In this document: piece by piece, positions 1 through 11,779 of the stretch
Numbering within the stretch: position 1 is the first letter of the stretch
Layout of the letters: each line of letters starts with the position of its first letter
The notes under the pieces: generated by a model
What the model saw: only the letters and a program-made list of their open reading frames with translations
Databases searched by the model: none
Told to the model about the DNA's origin: nothing
Assembly (NCBI GenBank): GCA_963930645.1
Contig: OZ005657.1
Coordinates: forward strand, 47,959,153-48,023,152
Reading direction: 5' to 3'
DNA from: Salticus scenicus
Taxonomy: Eukaryota; Arthropoda; Arachnida; Araneae; Salticidae
Length of the DNA: 64,000 nt
Translations under genes and position numbers: made by a program

Positions 1-1995
1 GAAATTGCGAAAAACCAAAAATGGCATTACTTTGAAGGTCATTTACTGCTTACGCCAGAAGTCAACCGGTACGAAATTAGTCGTTTAAGAAGCCTCAAGT
101 AAAGCAAAAACAAGGTCAATTCAGAAAGCTATGGTAATTTCCTTAAATTTATGTAATGCGGCTCTATAATTTGTGTTTTGTAGTACATGTTCAATAGCTT
201 TCATCACTTTTTTTCAGTATTTACTACTATTGCATATAAAAGTATTACATCAAAATTGCTTTAACTAACTGAATTACTATCTAAACATAAAACCTTCTTA
301 ATAACAAAAGTCCAAGTTTCACGGGAATAACGCTAAAACTAACGTCATAGCTACAAATGTATGCTAAAATAAAAACGAATAAATAAATTTGTATCCCTGA
401 TTTGGAAGAAGGAATAAAATAAGTAAAAAGGAGGATTTAACATAAAAAATGACGTCACAATTGCAACAGTGTATATACGTAACTTCTTCAAATTTTATGT
501 AATGCGGCTTTCTACTGTGTGATGAACACCTGTTTTATAGTACTTGTTAAAGAACTTTGATTACTTTCATTTCAGTATTTATTATTATTGTGTATAAAAA
601 TATTACACAATTTTTTATGAGACTTCTCTCTATATCTTACATTTTCTCCGTCTCCGATCACCAAATCCAATATATTTATGGGAAAATTTGTTTTTTATTT
701 TGCGTAATGCAGTATTCAGAAGTTAAGGTTGAGTAGGTTTTACGTTTCACAAAAGTTACACAACACATTAACAATAATTTACAAGTTTGAAACTGAGAGA
801 GTTTAACGTCGAATTAGGAATATGCAGTCGCCAATTGGAAACAGGAGTTTCAAAGTAGTTACGTATTGGTCAATATTTCTAAATGAACCCATTTTCAAAA
901 TTGCCGCATTCGCCAAATCAAAAACAGTGGTCATAGGTCTGATAAAACTACATAAGTAAAAAAGTTAAATGTTTGTTTGTTCAAAATTTTAAATCTCAGA
1001 AAGATCTTAACTGATTCCTTTGAAATTTTGACACAACATTGCACCCGAATACGAACATGTTTTTATACGGGGTTTTGCGAATTTCCCAACCCCTTTTGCA
1101 TATTTAGAGACTAGACGGGGAAAAAGACAGGGCTTCAAACGTAAGTCTGCCCCAAATTATCCCAGGGAGTGGATTTTTGGTGTGTGGATTGGTTAAGTGT
1201 ACGTACCATACATTACAAGTGGAATCTGCGAAAATTCCACCTTACCCCTTTGAGGCGGGAAGCAAAGAGTACGTGCCCAAATGTAACTCTGCTGCAATAT
1301 ATCTGAGAAGGACGGTGTTTTGGAGTGTGGCAAATTTAGCTAAATGTTTTGACTATAATTTGGTTGTTTTTAGCAATGGCTCAGAAAAAAAAAAAAAAAA
1401 AAAAACCCTCCAAGTTGTCAATTGGCGGTCCGTACATAGAATTACCTCGTTTGTTTTAAATTATCTTTTATTCTTATTTTAAGTTTTTGAAATGACTGGT
1501 AAAATTTATTCTTTCTCGATACATTGTTGCAATAGTGATGTCTTTTTTTTTTCTGCTAAATGATACGTTTTCCATCATTTTATTCATTCTTTCAAACCGA
1601 GGACAAACAATTTATTTTCGTTATTTCAGTACACTTTCGTAGCTATAACGTTAGTTTAGTGTTATCTAGGTGAAATTTAGGCTTTTATTATTAAGATGGT
1701 TTTATGATTACATAGCAATTCAGTTAGTTAAAGCAATTTTGATGTAATACTTTTATATGCAATAGTAATAAATACTGAAAAAAAGTAACGAAAGCTATTG
1801 AACATGTACCAAAAAACACAAAGTATAGAGCCGCATTACATAAAAGTTAAAGAAGTAACCATAGTTTTCTGAATTGACCTTGTTTTTGCTTTACTTAAGG
1901 CTTCTTAAACGACTAATTTCGTACCGGTTAACTTCTGGCGCAAGCAGTAAATGACCTGCAAATTCATGCAATTTTTGTTTTTTCGCAATTTCAAA
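1..1995. repeat. long inverted repeat (foldback-like element), left end outside window
   Basis: Positions 1 to about 425 match the reverse complement of about 1570 to 1995 with scattered mismatches and small gaps. Shared anchors include the tract with ACCGGTACGAAATTAGTC and the one with CATCAAAATTGCTTTAAC. The spacer of about 1.1 kb contains an internal direct duplication: 490-600 resembles 150-250. It also contains a 101-codon open frame (1177-1482) that spans a poly-A run and resembles nothing. The arms continue past the window start, so the true element is larger. It is probably a non-autonomous DNA transposon, but no terminus is visible and it cannot be classified. Confidence 0.8.
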
Positions 1996-2004
1996 GTCAA
2001 ATAT

Positions 2005-2272
2005 TTTTTTGCACCAGAAGTCAACCACACAAATTTTACTCTTTTTGGGGTTATTATCAGTATGTATTTACTGAAATATATACCTTTGTGGTTCACTTCT
2101 GGCGCAAGAAGATTTGGAGGGTCAAAGTTTAAAAAAAATTCATTTTTTTAAGAATTTTGAATGATCTTTGCACCAAGAGTCAACCTTAAGTATTTATGTC
2201 CCAATAGTTAGTCTGGAAACAGGAGAATACAAAATAAATATCAGTACCATGATTCACTTCTGGCGCAAAATG
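2005..2272. repeat. two short hairpins with GCGCCAGAAGT-type ends
   Basis: The motif (G)CRCCAGAAGTCAACC occurs in alternating orientation at about 51, 1931 (reverse), 2011, 2090 (reverse), 2168 and 2254 (reverse). The last four delimit two hairpins of about 100 bp, 2011-2106 and 2168-2264. This looks like a MITE whose termini also occur inside the larger inverted repeat next door. Confidence 0.55.
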
Positions 2273-2279
2273 TATTGGC

Positions 2280-3120
2280 TTCCGTAAATAGGTATGTTTT
2301 TTGTAACAAAACAGAGGACTCAATCTTTGACCCCCCCCGAAACTCCAAGAATTCCCCCCCCCCTCCCCCCTGAAAATTTTAGAAAAATCAAAAATGTCAA
2401 CTATCCAGACACGCCGAATTTGCCCGATTTAAAAAAAAACTGGCTCTTAAACAAATACAGCCTTATTTGTAAATTAAGTTTTCTGGTGTGCAATTCATTT
2501 ATGTGACCTGCCCGTTATACGCCGGAAAATACGGTAAGTATGGAATTCAGTTTTGCCAGAAAACACAACTTAAATAGCTGCTGACAACATCCAATTCACT
2601 GTATAAACTGTAATATAGCATTAACACGCAGCAATGGTCTGCAAGCAAGAGAGCAGTCAAGAGCACTTTATCATAAGGCGGTTGGTGAGATGCTGACAGA
2701 CTTGGCGGTGATGCAATTCCTTATGTACCTGCGCAGAAAATTTAGAATGATCCAGTTAACTTCTGAACCATCAAGTTAGAGCTTAGATATTTAAGATATC
2801 GAAAATAAGGATTTTCTCGCCAAAGTAGCCGAATAAGTTGTCAAATTTGGCGCCGAAACCATTACCTGCCACAGTGAAGCTTTTTGACTGGTTTTTAATG
2901 GAAAATGAGCTGTTTTAACGCGAAAACAAGTTAAAATGGCAGAAAATTAATAATTTATAACCTGACTAAGCTCTTTTAAAGAATTTACATAAAACTAACT
3001 ACAGTTATTTACATACTCGTTACAATGTAGTCAGATATAATGGAGGGGTGATGGGGCAGTAGCCCCTCTTAGAAAACGTATATGTTTATATAATAATATA
3101 ATGATTATATACATATATAT
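2280..3120. other. non-coding, no feature recognised
   Basis: AT-rich sequence with a C-rich tract near 2330-2370. Short open frames here have no coding character. Confidence 0.5.
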
Positions 3121-3127
3121 TTACATG

Positions 3128-3510
3128 GTTTTCATAGTTTTGTTTTGACGTAGATGGACAGAAGTCAGTGTAGGGGATTTAATTACGCGTCTACTCCAGA
3201 GGTCCATACGCAGCAACTTTCTTTGAAATACCGTTAAGAAGACATTCTTCGTAGCCATTCTGTTCATCAGGTTGATCATTTGGTTAACGGTTTCGTTAAC
3301 ATATATTCGCCTGAACGAATTTCCACATTCATCAATCGCCTCTCTCCTCTTTGGCACGTGGTTCACGGTGTACTTGCCACAGCGGCATGCGAACAGTTTA
3401 TAACAAATTAACTATTTCGGAAATACACGTGGCCCGGATGCCAATAATCATGCCCTTTTGGACGTCGGACAAATCATAACGTTTCTGAATTACACCAACG
3501 ACTGCAATAC
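3128..3510 (-). pseudogene. decayed Tc1-like transposase (N-terminal, DNA-binding part)
   Basis: Read on the minus strand, one frame gives YDLSDVQKGMIIGIRA, close to the LSDxQRGMIxGxR opening of the helix-turn-helix of Tc1-family transposases. After stops and frameshifts another frame gives NQMINLMNRMATKNVF and then TVFQRKLLRMDLWSRR followed by VIKSPTLTSVH, which matches the second DNA-binding helix region (TVxRxLLxMGLxSRR, then xPxLTxxHR). The catalytic DDE part is absent, so this is a 5' fragment of a dead copy. Several stops and at least two frame changes separate the blocks. No flanking terminal repeats were recognised. Relatives of this transposase family are the kind that could have moved the TA-flanked hairpin elements in this window, but that link is inference. 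Confidence 0.75.
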
Positions 3511-3514
3511 TTTC

Positions 3515-5085
3515 TACTTCCGTCCGACATCTTATATATACTCCTCATGGATAGTCGCGTCAGCATGAATACAGCGTGTTGGCTGTAGAAATCCACACAC
3601 TGATGAATTCGAAAGAAAATTGGAACACATGTGCCTTAGCGCCTGGAAGAAGACCCTGCGTTATTAAACATTCATTCTCTCTCTGAGGTAGAAGCGGAAG
3701 AAACAGAGAAGATAAGCTATGAGATTTGAGAAACCATAAGTTAAAAATTTGGTATTTGGTTAAATTCTTTTCCATCCGTAGAATCCAATTTCATATTCAC
3801 TAGGCAAATAAATTTCAGCTCTGTTAAAAGTAGATGAAATGGAGCTAAAACTAGGCTGTCTGTTGGGCAATTGGAAAATTGCTTAGCATTTTTTAATTGT
3901 TGGAGTTTTTTCGTCTTTTGGTAATCATGTTTTTATTTATTTTGTTTTCAGATGATATGGGAAGTACTGAGTAAAAGTAGAAAGATTAGTTACACTGCAT
4001 GGATGTATGCTGTGGTGCTCATCTGTCTTTTTTACTAAATCAGCTTGAATACTCGCTGACAGAAATTGCCAGAGGGACGAAGCCATCGAGTCAAGGTAAG
4101 AAGCATGAATTAATAGCATGGCCCTACGGCGCTCTGTTAAGTAAATCATTATAAAATTCCTGATAATAAAAGCATTCTTAAAACTATGTTACTAGACCAA
4201 CTTTTCCCCATGAAAATCCTTTAAACGTAGCTCTAATGTTAGACACCCATAAGCAATTCGTGACGCAACTTAGTTTTCTGTTTTACGCCTGCCGATCGTT
4301 TACTTTTTTTTTTCTTCTTTTTTAAATATGAAGTTTTTTGACAATTTTTCGAATTTCATATTTCATGCTTTTTCGGATTCTTACAAGACGAATTAACTGC
4401 ATCTAGTAAGGACTTTTTTTTTTTTTTTTAAATGCTCGCGAAGCGTTTTATCATACATGATAGTAGTTAGTGCTTTACAGATTTTCATGCAATTTCAGGC
4501 TTATGCAAGTTTGTGAAAAATTTTCTGGTTATACATCATTTTTTAACACTCAGTTTTATGTATAAAACTTGAAACGCTACAGCCTTGGTTTCATGCGTGG
4601 TGAAGTATCTCAGTTTTTTTTAATGTTTGTTTTGTTTATCTTAAAAATCGGCTTAATTTGTTTTAATTAATTTCAAAACAAGCGCCGAAGGAATATAAGC
4701 ATTTATTTCCTTCAAATGTATTTTTTATGTTTCGTAATGATAAAACGTATCAATTCGTGATGGGATTAGCAGTATCGACTCATCCCATGAACAATAAATC
4801 TGTTACAGCAATAAGTACCTCATTAAAAAGTAAGATAAAATAAACAGTTACTTTTCAGTAATAGGTTACTTCGTTCCAGACTACCTTTGGTAATAGGTTC
4901 TTGTAGCATATCTTATACTATTAAGTGAGCAATATTTGTATATTGCTCACAAAGGGGCCCTCCGAAGGGTCATTGTGTACATCGAAGTCAGATTTTTGAA
5001 TTTTTGATTAGTTTTCTTTTAATAAATAAAAATATGAAAATAAAACTTCCCATTTCTATAATGACGCAGAATGGAGAATCTTAGG
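3515..5085. other. non-coding stretch with no gene
   Basis: No exon, RNA gene or mobile-element end recognised. A 10-bp perfect stem, GTGAGCAATA and its complement, forms a small hairpin at about 4926-4951. T-runs occur near 4305 and 4412. Confidence 0.5.
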
Positions 5086-5089
5086 AGAG

Positions 5090-5366
5090 ATTTGATTGGT
5101 TTATTTGATTTTCATTGATTTGAGTGTATTTTACATTGAACTACAACTACGTTATGAGGAATTACAAAAGATTTGATTGTTTATTTGATTTTCATTGATT
5201 TGAGTGTATTTTTCGTTGAACTAGAGCTACGTTTTGAGGAATTACGAGAGATTTGATAGGTTTATTTGATTTTCATTGATTTGAGAGTATTTTACGTTGA
5301 AATAGAGCTACGTTAAGAGGAATTACGAGAGATTTGATTGGTTTATTTGATTTTCATTGATTTGAG
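5090..5366 (+). repeat. minisatellite, unit about 80 bp, 3.5 copies
   Basis: Units begin near 5090, 5170, 5249 and 5330 with AGATTTGATTGGTTTATTTG and share a tail GARCTACGTT..GAGGAATTAC. The last copy is partial and runs directly into the next minisatellite. Confidence 0.85.
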
Positions 5367-5766
5367 GAAGGAGTGTCCAGTGATGCCTTTTTGGTTTTAA
5401 CATGCTTGACAGTGATTGCTGCAAAAACGAGTTTCGTGTGTTTTTAGATTCATGCACAGCGAGGTAGGGAGTGTCCAGTGATGTTTTTTTGGTTTTAACA
5501 CGCGTGATAGTGATTGCCGCGGAACCGAGTTACGTGCGTTTTCAGTTTCATGCACAGCAAGGTAGGGGTGTCCAGTAATGTTTTTTTGGTTTTAATATGC
5601 GTGATAGTGATTGTCGCGGAACAGAGTTTCGTGCGTTTTCAGATTCATGTACAGCGGTGTAGGGCTTTTCAGTGATTTTTTTTTTTTTTGGTTTTCATGT
5701 GCGTGAAGCGTACATACGTGCGTTATAGTGATAGCTGCGAAAACGACTTACGTGTGTTCTCTGATT
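5365..5766 (+). repeat. minisatellite, unit about 98-105 bp, 4 copies
   Basis: Units start near 5365, 5467, 5565 and 5662 with GTGTCCAGTGATG. They share TTTTTTTGGTTTTAA, GTGATAGTGATTG and a CATGCACAGCGAGGTAG-like end. The fourth copy is the most diverged. It directly abuts the 80-bp minisatellite. Confidence 0.85.
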
Positions 5767-5769
5767 TGA

Positions 5770-7586
5770 CCATTCATCGAATAGTGACTTTTACTGTACG
5801 AGTAACATCTTCAACTGTTTCCAGATTATTCGAGGGATTAACATTTCTATAACCTATTGCTTTTATAACCTATTGCTTTTAAGTTTATATATGGCTAATG
5901 GCTTTCTAATCCTTTCGGGATATACAATATATATACATGTGCCCAGCATAGTGGATGCGGTTTATGTTTTTAAGTCCCAATGCTTTCGAAGAGTAATCTT
6001 CAATTTATTTAACACTAGAATTATTGCGATTAAAAGACAAAAAATGCTATAGTTGAATATGAAATAGTGGTAGAGTCAAGGTTCTACACAAACGTTCGTC
6101 CCAATCGTGTAAGCATAAGGTTCTGTTAAATCGATTCATTTAAACACGAAACATAATATTTAAGATAATATCAAGAAACACGTACACGAGTGCCGTATCC
6201 TGAAAAAAAAAATTTCTTATATTATAAGCCATATATGTAATTAATAAATAATAATAATAAAAAAAAATCTTTAAGGCATCCTAAATTTTAAACTACCGAG
6301 TAATTGTCCCTTTTGATTTTCCGAAGAACTTGAATATGCCAGATTGACAAAAAAAAAAAAAAAAAAAAAAAATAATAATAATAAAAATATTTTTCAATCA
6401 TAATTAGCAAACACAGTCACTTTGAATAAATTTTCTAAAATTAGAAACACTTGTTTTAAAATATAAATTTTGCTTATAAAAACTGTATTAAATGATTTAT
6501 TTTCTCAGCCACTTAATTTTAACATACGACCATAATTAACTATTCTTAATACTTTTACTCATTTTAAATCATTAAAAATAGTTTCTAGAAAAAATCAGAT
6601 TTAAAAAAAAGAAAGGAAATAGTAAAAAGTAAAAATAAATAAATATTCAATTTTCTTATCAAATTATTATTTTTCTTATCAAATTCTTATCATTTTTTTT
6701 CTCTATCCTTTTCCCACTCATAATTGTCAAATGCACAGTGGGATGACGTCTTTGAAGATATTTTTTAAATTCGAAACAGTTGCTCGAAAATTTAAATTTT
6801 GTTCACAAAGATCGCATGTTGAAATTTTTCCAACCGGATCTTTAACGGTCACATACGACCATAAATAACTAGTTTTTATTCTTTTACTCATCATAAAAAA
6901 AGGCTCTGTAAAAAAATCAGATAAAGAAACTAAGAAAATAAAAAGCGAAATACAAATACCATTCTTTTATCAAACTTGTCGCCACATAAAAACACAGAAA
7001 AATATATAATATTCTCAAGTACATTCACATAGCCACTACGTAATTTCAATCCCAGCTGCTCATTCATTTCAAATATAAACATAAATATCCTACCAGGCAG
7101 ATGTGCACGGGTTAATTAAAAACCATCCTAACTCATAAACATAAACACTCCTGTACTTTCCCCCCCTCCCTACTCATTCCTGTCAAACAAGCGAAACTAC
7201 ATAAATCATTACCCAAACGATTTTATTCATCCATGAAAAATAATCAACACCAAATAAAAATTTCTAAGCTAATATCGGGGGTTTTAATTATTATCACATA
7301 AATATTATTTATATCTGACATTAAAATGAACTTGGTTATTAAAATTATGTAGATTAATATCTCTATACAGTTAATACATTTGAGATTAATGAATACATTC
7401 AAGAAAATACTACAGCTCAGCTGTATGGCAATCGAAAGTACTATTTCAGCATACTATGTGAATGGAGTATTATTTTTTTTAACCTGCTGAATGTTGGAGA
7501 AAAATTACTGACGGATAACATCACTCAATAGATTATTTCACCAAATAATATATTTTTCACGCTGGGTTCCAGTTATCTGTCGGTGT
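5770..7586. other. AT-rich non-coding stretch
   Basis: Contains an A-run followed by AAT repeats near 6349-6385. The segments near 6400-6640 and 6720-6930 show weak similarity to each other (CATACGACCATAAwTAACTA followed by CTTTTACTCAT), probably an old duplication of about 320 bp. No gene seen. Confidence 0.45.
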
Positions 7587-7588
7587 TA

Positions 7589-7706
7589 CACTGTAAAAAA
7601 ATAACTATTACCAGCTGCAAGAAACTCTCTGTGATTGGAGAAGATAATTATTTTCTCCAATCACAGAGAGTTTCTTGCAGCTGGTAATAGTTATTTTTCT
7701 ACAGTG
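7589..7706. mobile_element. MITE, TIR CACTGTAAAAAAATAAC, TA target site
   Basis: A near-perfect 118-bp palindrome flanked by TA (7587-7588 and 7707-7708). Its ends CACTGTA..CTATTACCAGCTGC are shared with the element at 60938. A TA duplication suits the Tc1/mariner group. It sits beside a repeated motif, TTCCAGTTATCTATCGGTGT, seen at about 7567 and 7730. Confidence 0.85.
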
Positions 7707-8032
7707 TAGTTATCTATCACCGATAGATATTCCAGTTATCTATCGGTGTCCTGTTGGCAAATCGCCACACGTTCCTCGCCTGTTTCTCGTGAAAAGGTAA
7801 AGTTGACAGAATTATTTATTTAATAGGATATTTTTAGTAATATATTGCATTGCAAATAGGTTACAATGCAATAATAATAATATTTATCTTATTACGTGAA
7901 ATGACGCACATCTCTATTAAAAAGTTGTCAGAAAATTCTTCAACATTCAAGCATTTAAAATTAAATTATGGTTTTCAGGCGTTCATCGGAACCAAATAAT
8001 TTCAAGCTTCAAACAGATCTCCCAATCGATAT

Positions 8033-8111
8033 CGATATAACCTCTATGTGTGAGTCCGAGACCATCGCCATTTGCCCAATGCAACACTAGTGCGACGTAA
8101 AACCCAACCAA
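8033..8111 (+). mobile_element. 5'-truncated SINE with 12-bp target-site duplication
   Basis: This is the 3' part of the SINE described at 47992. It contains ACCATCGCC, CACTAGTGCGACGT and a tail AAACCCAACCAA. CCCAATCGATAT flanks it exactly on both sides (8021-8032 and 8112-8123). The truncation plus duplication is typical of LINE-mediated retrotransposition. The 3' end is on the right. Confidence 0.8.
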
Positions 8112-8123
8112 CCCAATCGATAT

Positions 8124-9580
8124 ATTCAATGAGTCGCAACGTATCTAAAAAACTTCTATTTTTAAAATAATGCCTTTTCTATTAAAAAATCTAAACATGT
8201 TTAACTGAAACATTTATCAATGAATTTTAATATTTTGAATCAAAGTAATTCTACAATTTCATTTTACAAATTTTTACTTGTTTAATATGTGCCTTTTTCT
8301 GTTCTGATTTTTAACACTTCTATAATTTAATATTGCCAATGCATTGTTTTTATATGTAATCGTTATAAAATATATAAAATAAACACAAAATACCACTTTT
8401 TCATTGATTCATCTCTCAACGACCAGTCTAAACTACTGAATATTTATAAAGCATGACATGTGAACAGTAGACTCTATTTATAATGTAGAGCTTCACTAAG
8501 ATCATATTTAACCCCTTAACTGCCCCGGGCGTACATAAACGTTTTTCTGGAGTACGTTCCTTTCTATTTTACTGGTGCCAGTGAAACTACTGCACGGTTT
8601 GACAATGACATAAAATGACCTTGAATGTGAACCTGACAGTATTTTTGAAAGATTTATTCATTTTAGAGTTAAAACAGAACGGTGGCACTTTGAAGTGAAT
8701 CTTGCAAATTTTCGTCGGTAGGTTAGAGGTTAACGAAATTTAACAAAGAAGGTGTTAAAGAGGGTATCAAAAATTTCGAAATTTTTCACAGCATCTCTGC
8801 AGTGGTTTCTAGTTCAAGCTTCTGCAATTCAGCACTTGAGTATTAGAAATTCAGTGTAGAATTTCTTTAGCCCTATAATTTTCAGTAGAAGCTCGAAACA
8901 TGTAATCCCTCTTAGACTATAAGTAAGGTTAAATATGAAAATATTCCTAAATCAATTTATAAAAGTGTGGAATGGGTATTTCTAGGTATTCATCGACAAA
9001 TCCTCATTTTCCAATTGATAGGAAACAAGCTTTCCTTATGCAGATTTATAAATAAAAAATCTCTTAACAATTGCTAGATTTAATAAGCTTTGCTTACAAG
9101 TGTTCTTACTGTTCTACGTGCGAAGAATATTTAGAACTACTAGCATAATATATAAAATAATTTGTGTGCATTGCACAGAATATTTAGGCTAATTTGCAAA
9201 GAAGTAAGTTCACAGCAAGAAGCATATTTTCTCTATAAGTATTTAAGGGATTTTTTGTTATTTAATTTTTTAATTAATACAGCTTATGTTTCATATTTAC
9301 TTCACACAATGTTAAATACTCATAAATATTAAAATCAATTTAACATAATATCGTTACTTAAAATAATAATGGATTCTGGGTAGACAAATGTAAGGATTAG
9401 TCTTTAATTTTCTTCGTTACATTTTCAGTGTGCTATTTACACTTTACTCAACATTTAAAAAACATAGAAATTCTTCATTCAAGATCACGGAGACTATTTT
9501 ATTAAAACATAGCACTATCTGAGTTAAATGAATAATAATAAAAAATAATAGTGTATGGCGTGTAATTTGGAACCACTTGA
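8124..9580. other. non-coding stretch
   Basis: Nothing coding recognised. A TTAACCCCTTAACTGCC sequence at 8508 resembles a piggyBac-type end, but no partner end was found. Confidence 0.4.
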
Positions 9581-9593
9581 ACTAGAACATTGG

Positions 9594-10035
9594 GAACAAC
9601 TTGTAGATTGGTCCACAACTCTATTTGGCAATTTGTTTTCGATAATTATGGCGAAATGCGATTTTCGAAAATGGTTGCCATGGGTTCCAAACGTAAAAAT
9701 TTTTTTACAAAAAATCCTGAACGATATCGTTTTCGTTCAAAGCGGCGTCAAAAGGAAATCGCCAAATAGAGTTGTGGATCAACCTGCAAGTTGTACGGAT
9801 TTTTCAAGATCGTACATTTGTAATAACATTGGAAACAACTTGCAGATTGGTCCAAAACTCTATTTGACAATTTTGTTTTTGAGATTATGTCGAAATGCGA
9901 TTTTCGGAAATGCTTGCCATAGATTCCAAACGTAAACAAATGTTGCAAAGAATCCAGAACGACATCGTTATCGTTTCAAACAGCGCCAAAAGAAAATCTC
10001 CAAATAGAGTTATACCACAAGTTGTTGATCTTAAG
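9594..10035. mobile_element. two adjacent copies of a short inverted-repeat element
   Basis: Copy 1 (about 9597-9796) and copy 2 (about 9836-10028) each begin with ACAACTTGYAGATTGGTCC and end with its inverse (ACCTGCAAGTTGT, then CACAAGTTGTTGAT). ACTCTATTTGGCRATTT lies inside each end. The internal sequences are also alike (GAAATGCGATTTTCGRAAATG and TTCCAAACGTAAA). The open frames across this block are a by-product of the duplication. Confidence 0.75.
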
Positions 10036-10254
10036 AGAGTTTTTCATTTAATTTTTTTTCTTCAAGCTAAATGCTACATTTTTTAAATGAAGGTGAAATG
10101 GGGAGGATATTGAAGGTCTGTTTTACTATTTGGAACCTGTTTAACGGAACGTGTGTAAAGTCTTCATTCAATTTCATGTGCTCACTATTCATTTAAAAAG
10201 GTGTTGAACCCAGGAACAAAAGTAATTTTTATTGTGAAATCTAGGACACTCTTC

Positions 10255-10560
10255 TAATTACACTGCTTTGCATGAATCGGCCCCCAACATCATTCCTCCA
10301 AACTCTTGTGTGAAATGACCTTCTGAATCCGAGTATGACGCCCATTTTGGCCCATCACCAACAGTTTTTTTCCGAGGAGGAGGACGCCCCCCTCCCCCCC
10401 CGACCCACTTTTATTATTATTCGACAATTTTATGGCTATGAATTTGATTTGGAGGGGGATTCTTTTAACTGTTAAATATCTTCTAAGGGGCTACAGAGGT
10501 TTAAAAAAAAAAAGGTTCTTATTTCAAAACTTGAAACACAGAACCAATTAATTATGTAAT
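10255..10560. mobile_element. single arm of the palindromic element family found complete at 27225
   Basis: It starts TTACACTGCTTTGCATGA and continues with TGAAATGACCTTCTGAATCC, GACAATTTTATGGCTATGAA and GGGGCTACAGAGG. These are the same blocks in the same order as one arm of the 27225-27737 element. The other arm is missing. Confidence 0.7.
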
Positions 10561-10564
10561 CATA

Positions 10565-11585
10565 ACGTATTTTTCTCCAAAAAATGGTTTTGTATATCTT
10601 AAAAACATATATTAATTTCGTCATGACGTACGCAGTACGTAACATTAAAAAAAATGTCTCTCGCAGATTCTAATGCATTTAAAATATTTGTGTCTTTAAG
10701 ACTAGACCAGTTTCTATATTTATACAATTTTCAAAAGAGAGCATGTTTTAGTGAATGACATATATATCAGTTTCAAAGTATTTTTTTAAATATTAATGGA
10801 AATTAGAGCGCAAACGATAGACATTAAGACAGAAAAAACAAACTGAAAACATTAATTACTGTTGAATTTTATTGCACTGTATGGAAAACGAATATCGCAA
10901 TAGAGAAAGTGTTTTCAGATATGCCCAGCTATATCCTTGATGTTGCTGAATATTTTTTGTGCGGCCTGTTTGCCTGCCTAATTGCACCTTTTTTAAAAAA
11001 TACATATTTTTATGCAGATTATTCTGCTGTGAGTAGTACTATGTGTTTTTGAATATCTTTTTCATAGTTACTATGCTTCTTTTAAAACGTAAGGAAATAA
11101 GATTTTTTTTTTTAATTCCCCCTGTACACAAAAGGGATCGTGATATTTATATTATTTCCAATATGAAATATGCTGTATTTATATTAAATAACACCACCAA
11201 CAACACATTCCAAAAATATTTATGGAATTTAGAGCGCAAAGAAATAGTCAGACAGACAAATGAAGCCATGAATGTTTTTTAAGCTTGCTGGAAAGGCTGT
11301 AAGAAAAAGTTCTAGCGCAATTTCTGTTAACACGTTGAGCGCCAAGCGAATTCTTAAGGAAATCCCCGTCAGGCCACGCGCGCTGCTTACAACTAAGTTC
11401 TCCTTAAAGCGCATACTCAGATTATTGTGAAAAAAAATTACAGAGATACTACTTACATAGGTAATACAAGATCAGTCATATTTATAGGCGGAATCCCCAT
11501 AGATAGTCTGTAAAAAAAATAAAATAGTATAGAATATTTGGCGCCAAAACCAAAAGACAAAAAGTGCATGCAATTTGGCGAGCTA
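10565..11585. other. non-coding stretch with a solo piggyBac-like end
   Basis: At 11327 TTAACACGTTGAGCGCCA resembles the terminal repeat of the element at 61091 (TTAACACGTTAATCGCCA). No second end was found. The short open frames show no coding character. Confidence 0.4.
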
Positions 11586-11589
11586 CTTT

Positions 11590-11771
11590 CAGAGCTGCCA
11601 ACCAAATCCGACAAATTGTTAGTACCGCCCCTTTTCCTACACCACTTAATTTTTAGAGTTATTGTCTTCAAATTTATTTACGATGAATGAAGAAAACAAG
11701 TACTCTAAAGATTAAGTGGTGTAGAAAAAGGGGCGGTACTCTCAATTTGCCGGATTAGGTTGGCAGCTCTG
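11590..11771. mobile_element. MITE with CAGAGCTGCCAAC ends and 6-bp TSD
   Basis: A palindromic element of 182 bp whose ends are CAGAGCTGCCAACC and its inverse, with inner GTACCGCCCCTTTT on both arms. TACTTT is duplicated at 11584-11589 and 11772-11777. It belongs to the same family as the elements at 23262 and 54553, which also carry 6-bp duplications. Confidence 0.87.
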
Positions 11772-11779
11772 TACTTTCT

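Noticed and set aside
1177..1482. 101-codon frame
   Set aside because: It includes a lysine run from a poly-A tract, lies in the spacer of an inverted repeat and has no recognisable similarity.
9555..9948. 126-codon plus and 66-codon minus frames
   Set aside because: They span two adjacent copies of an inverted-repeat element. The repeated DNA explains the length.
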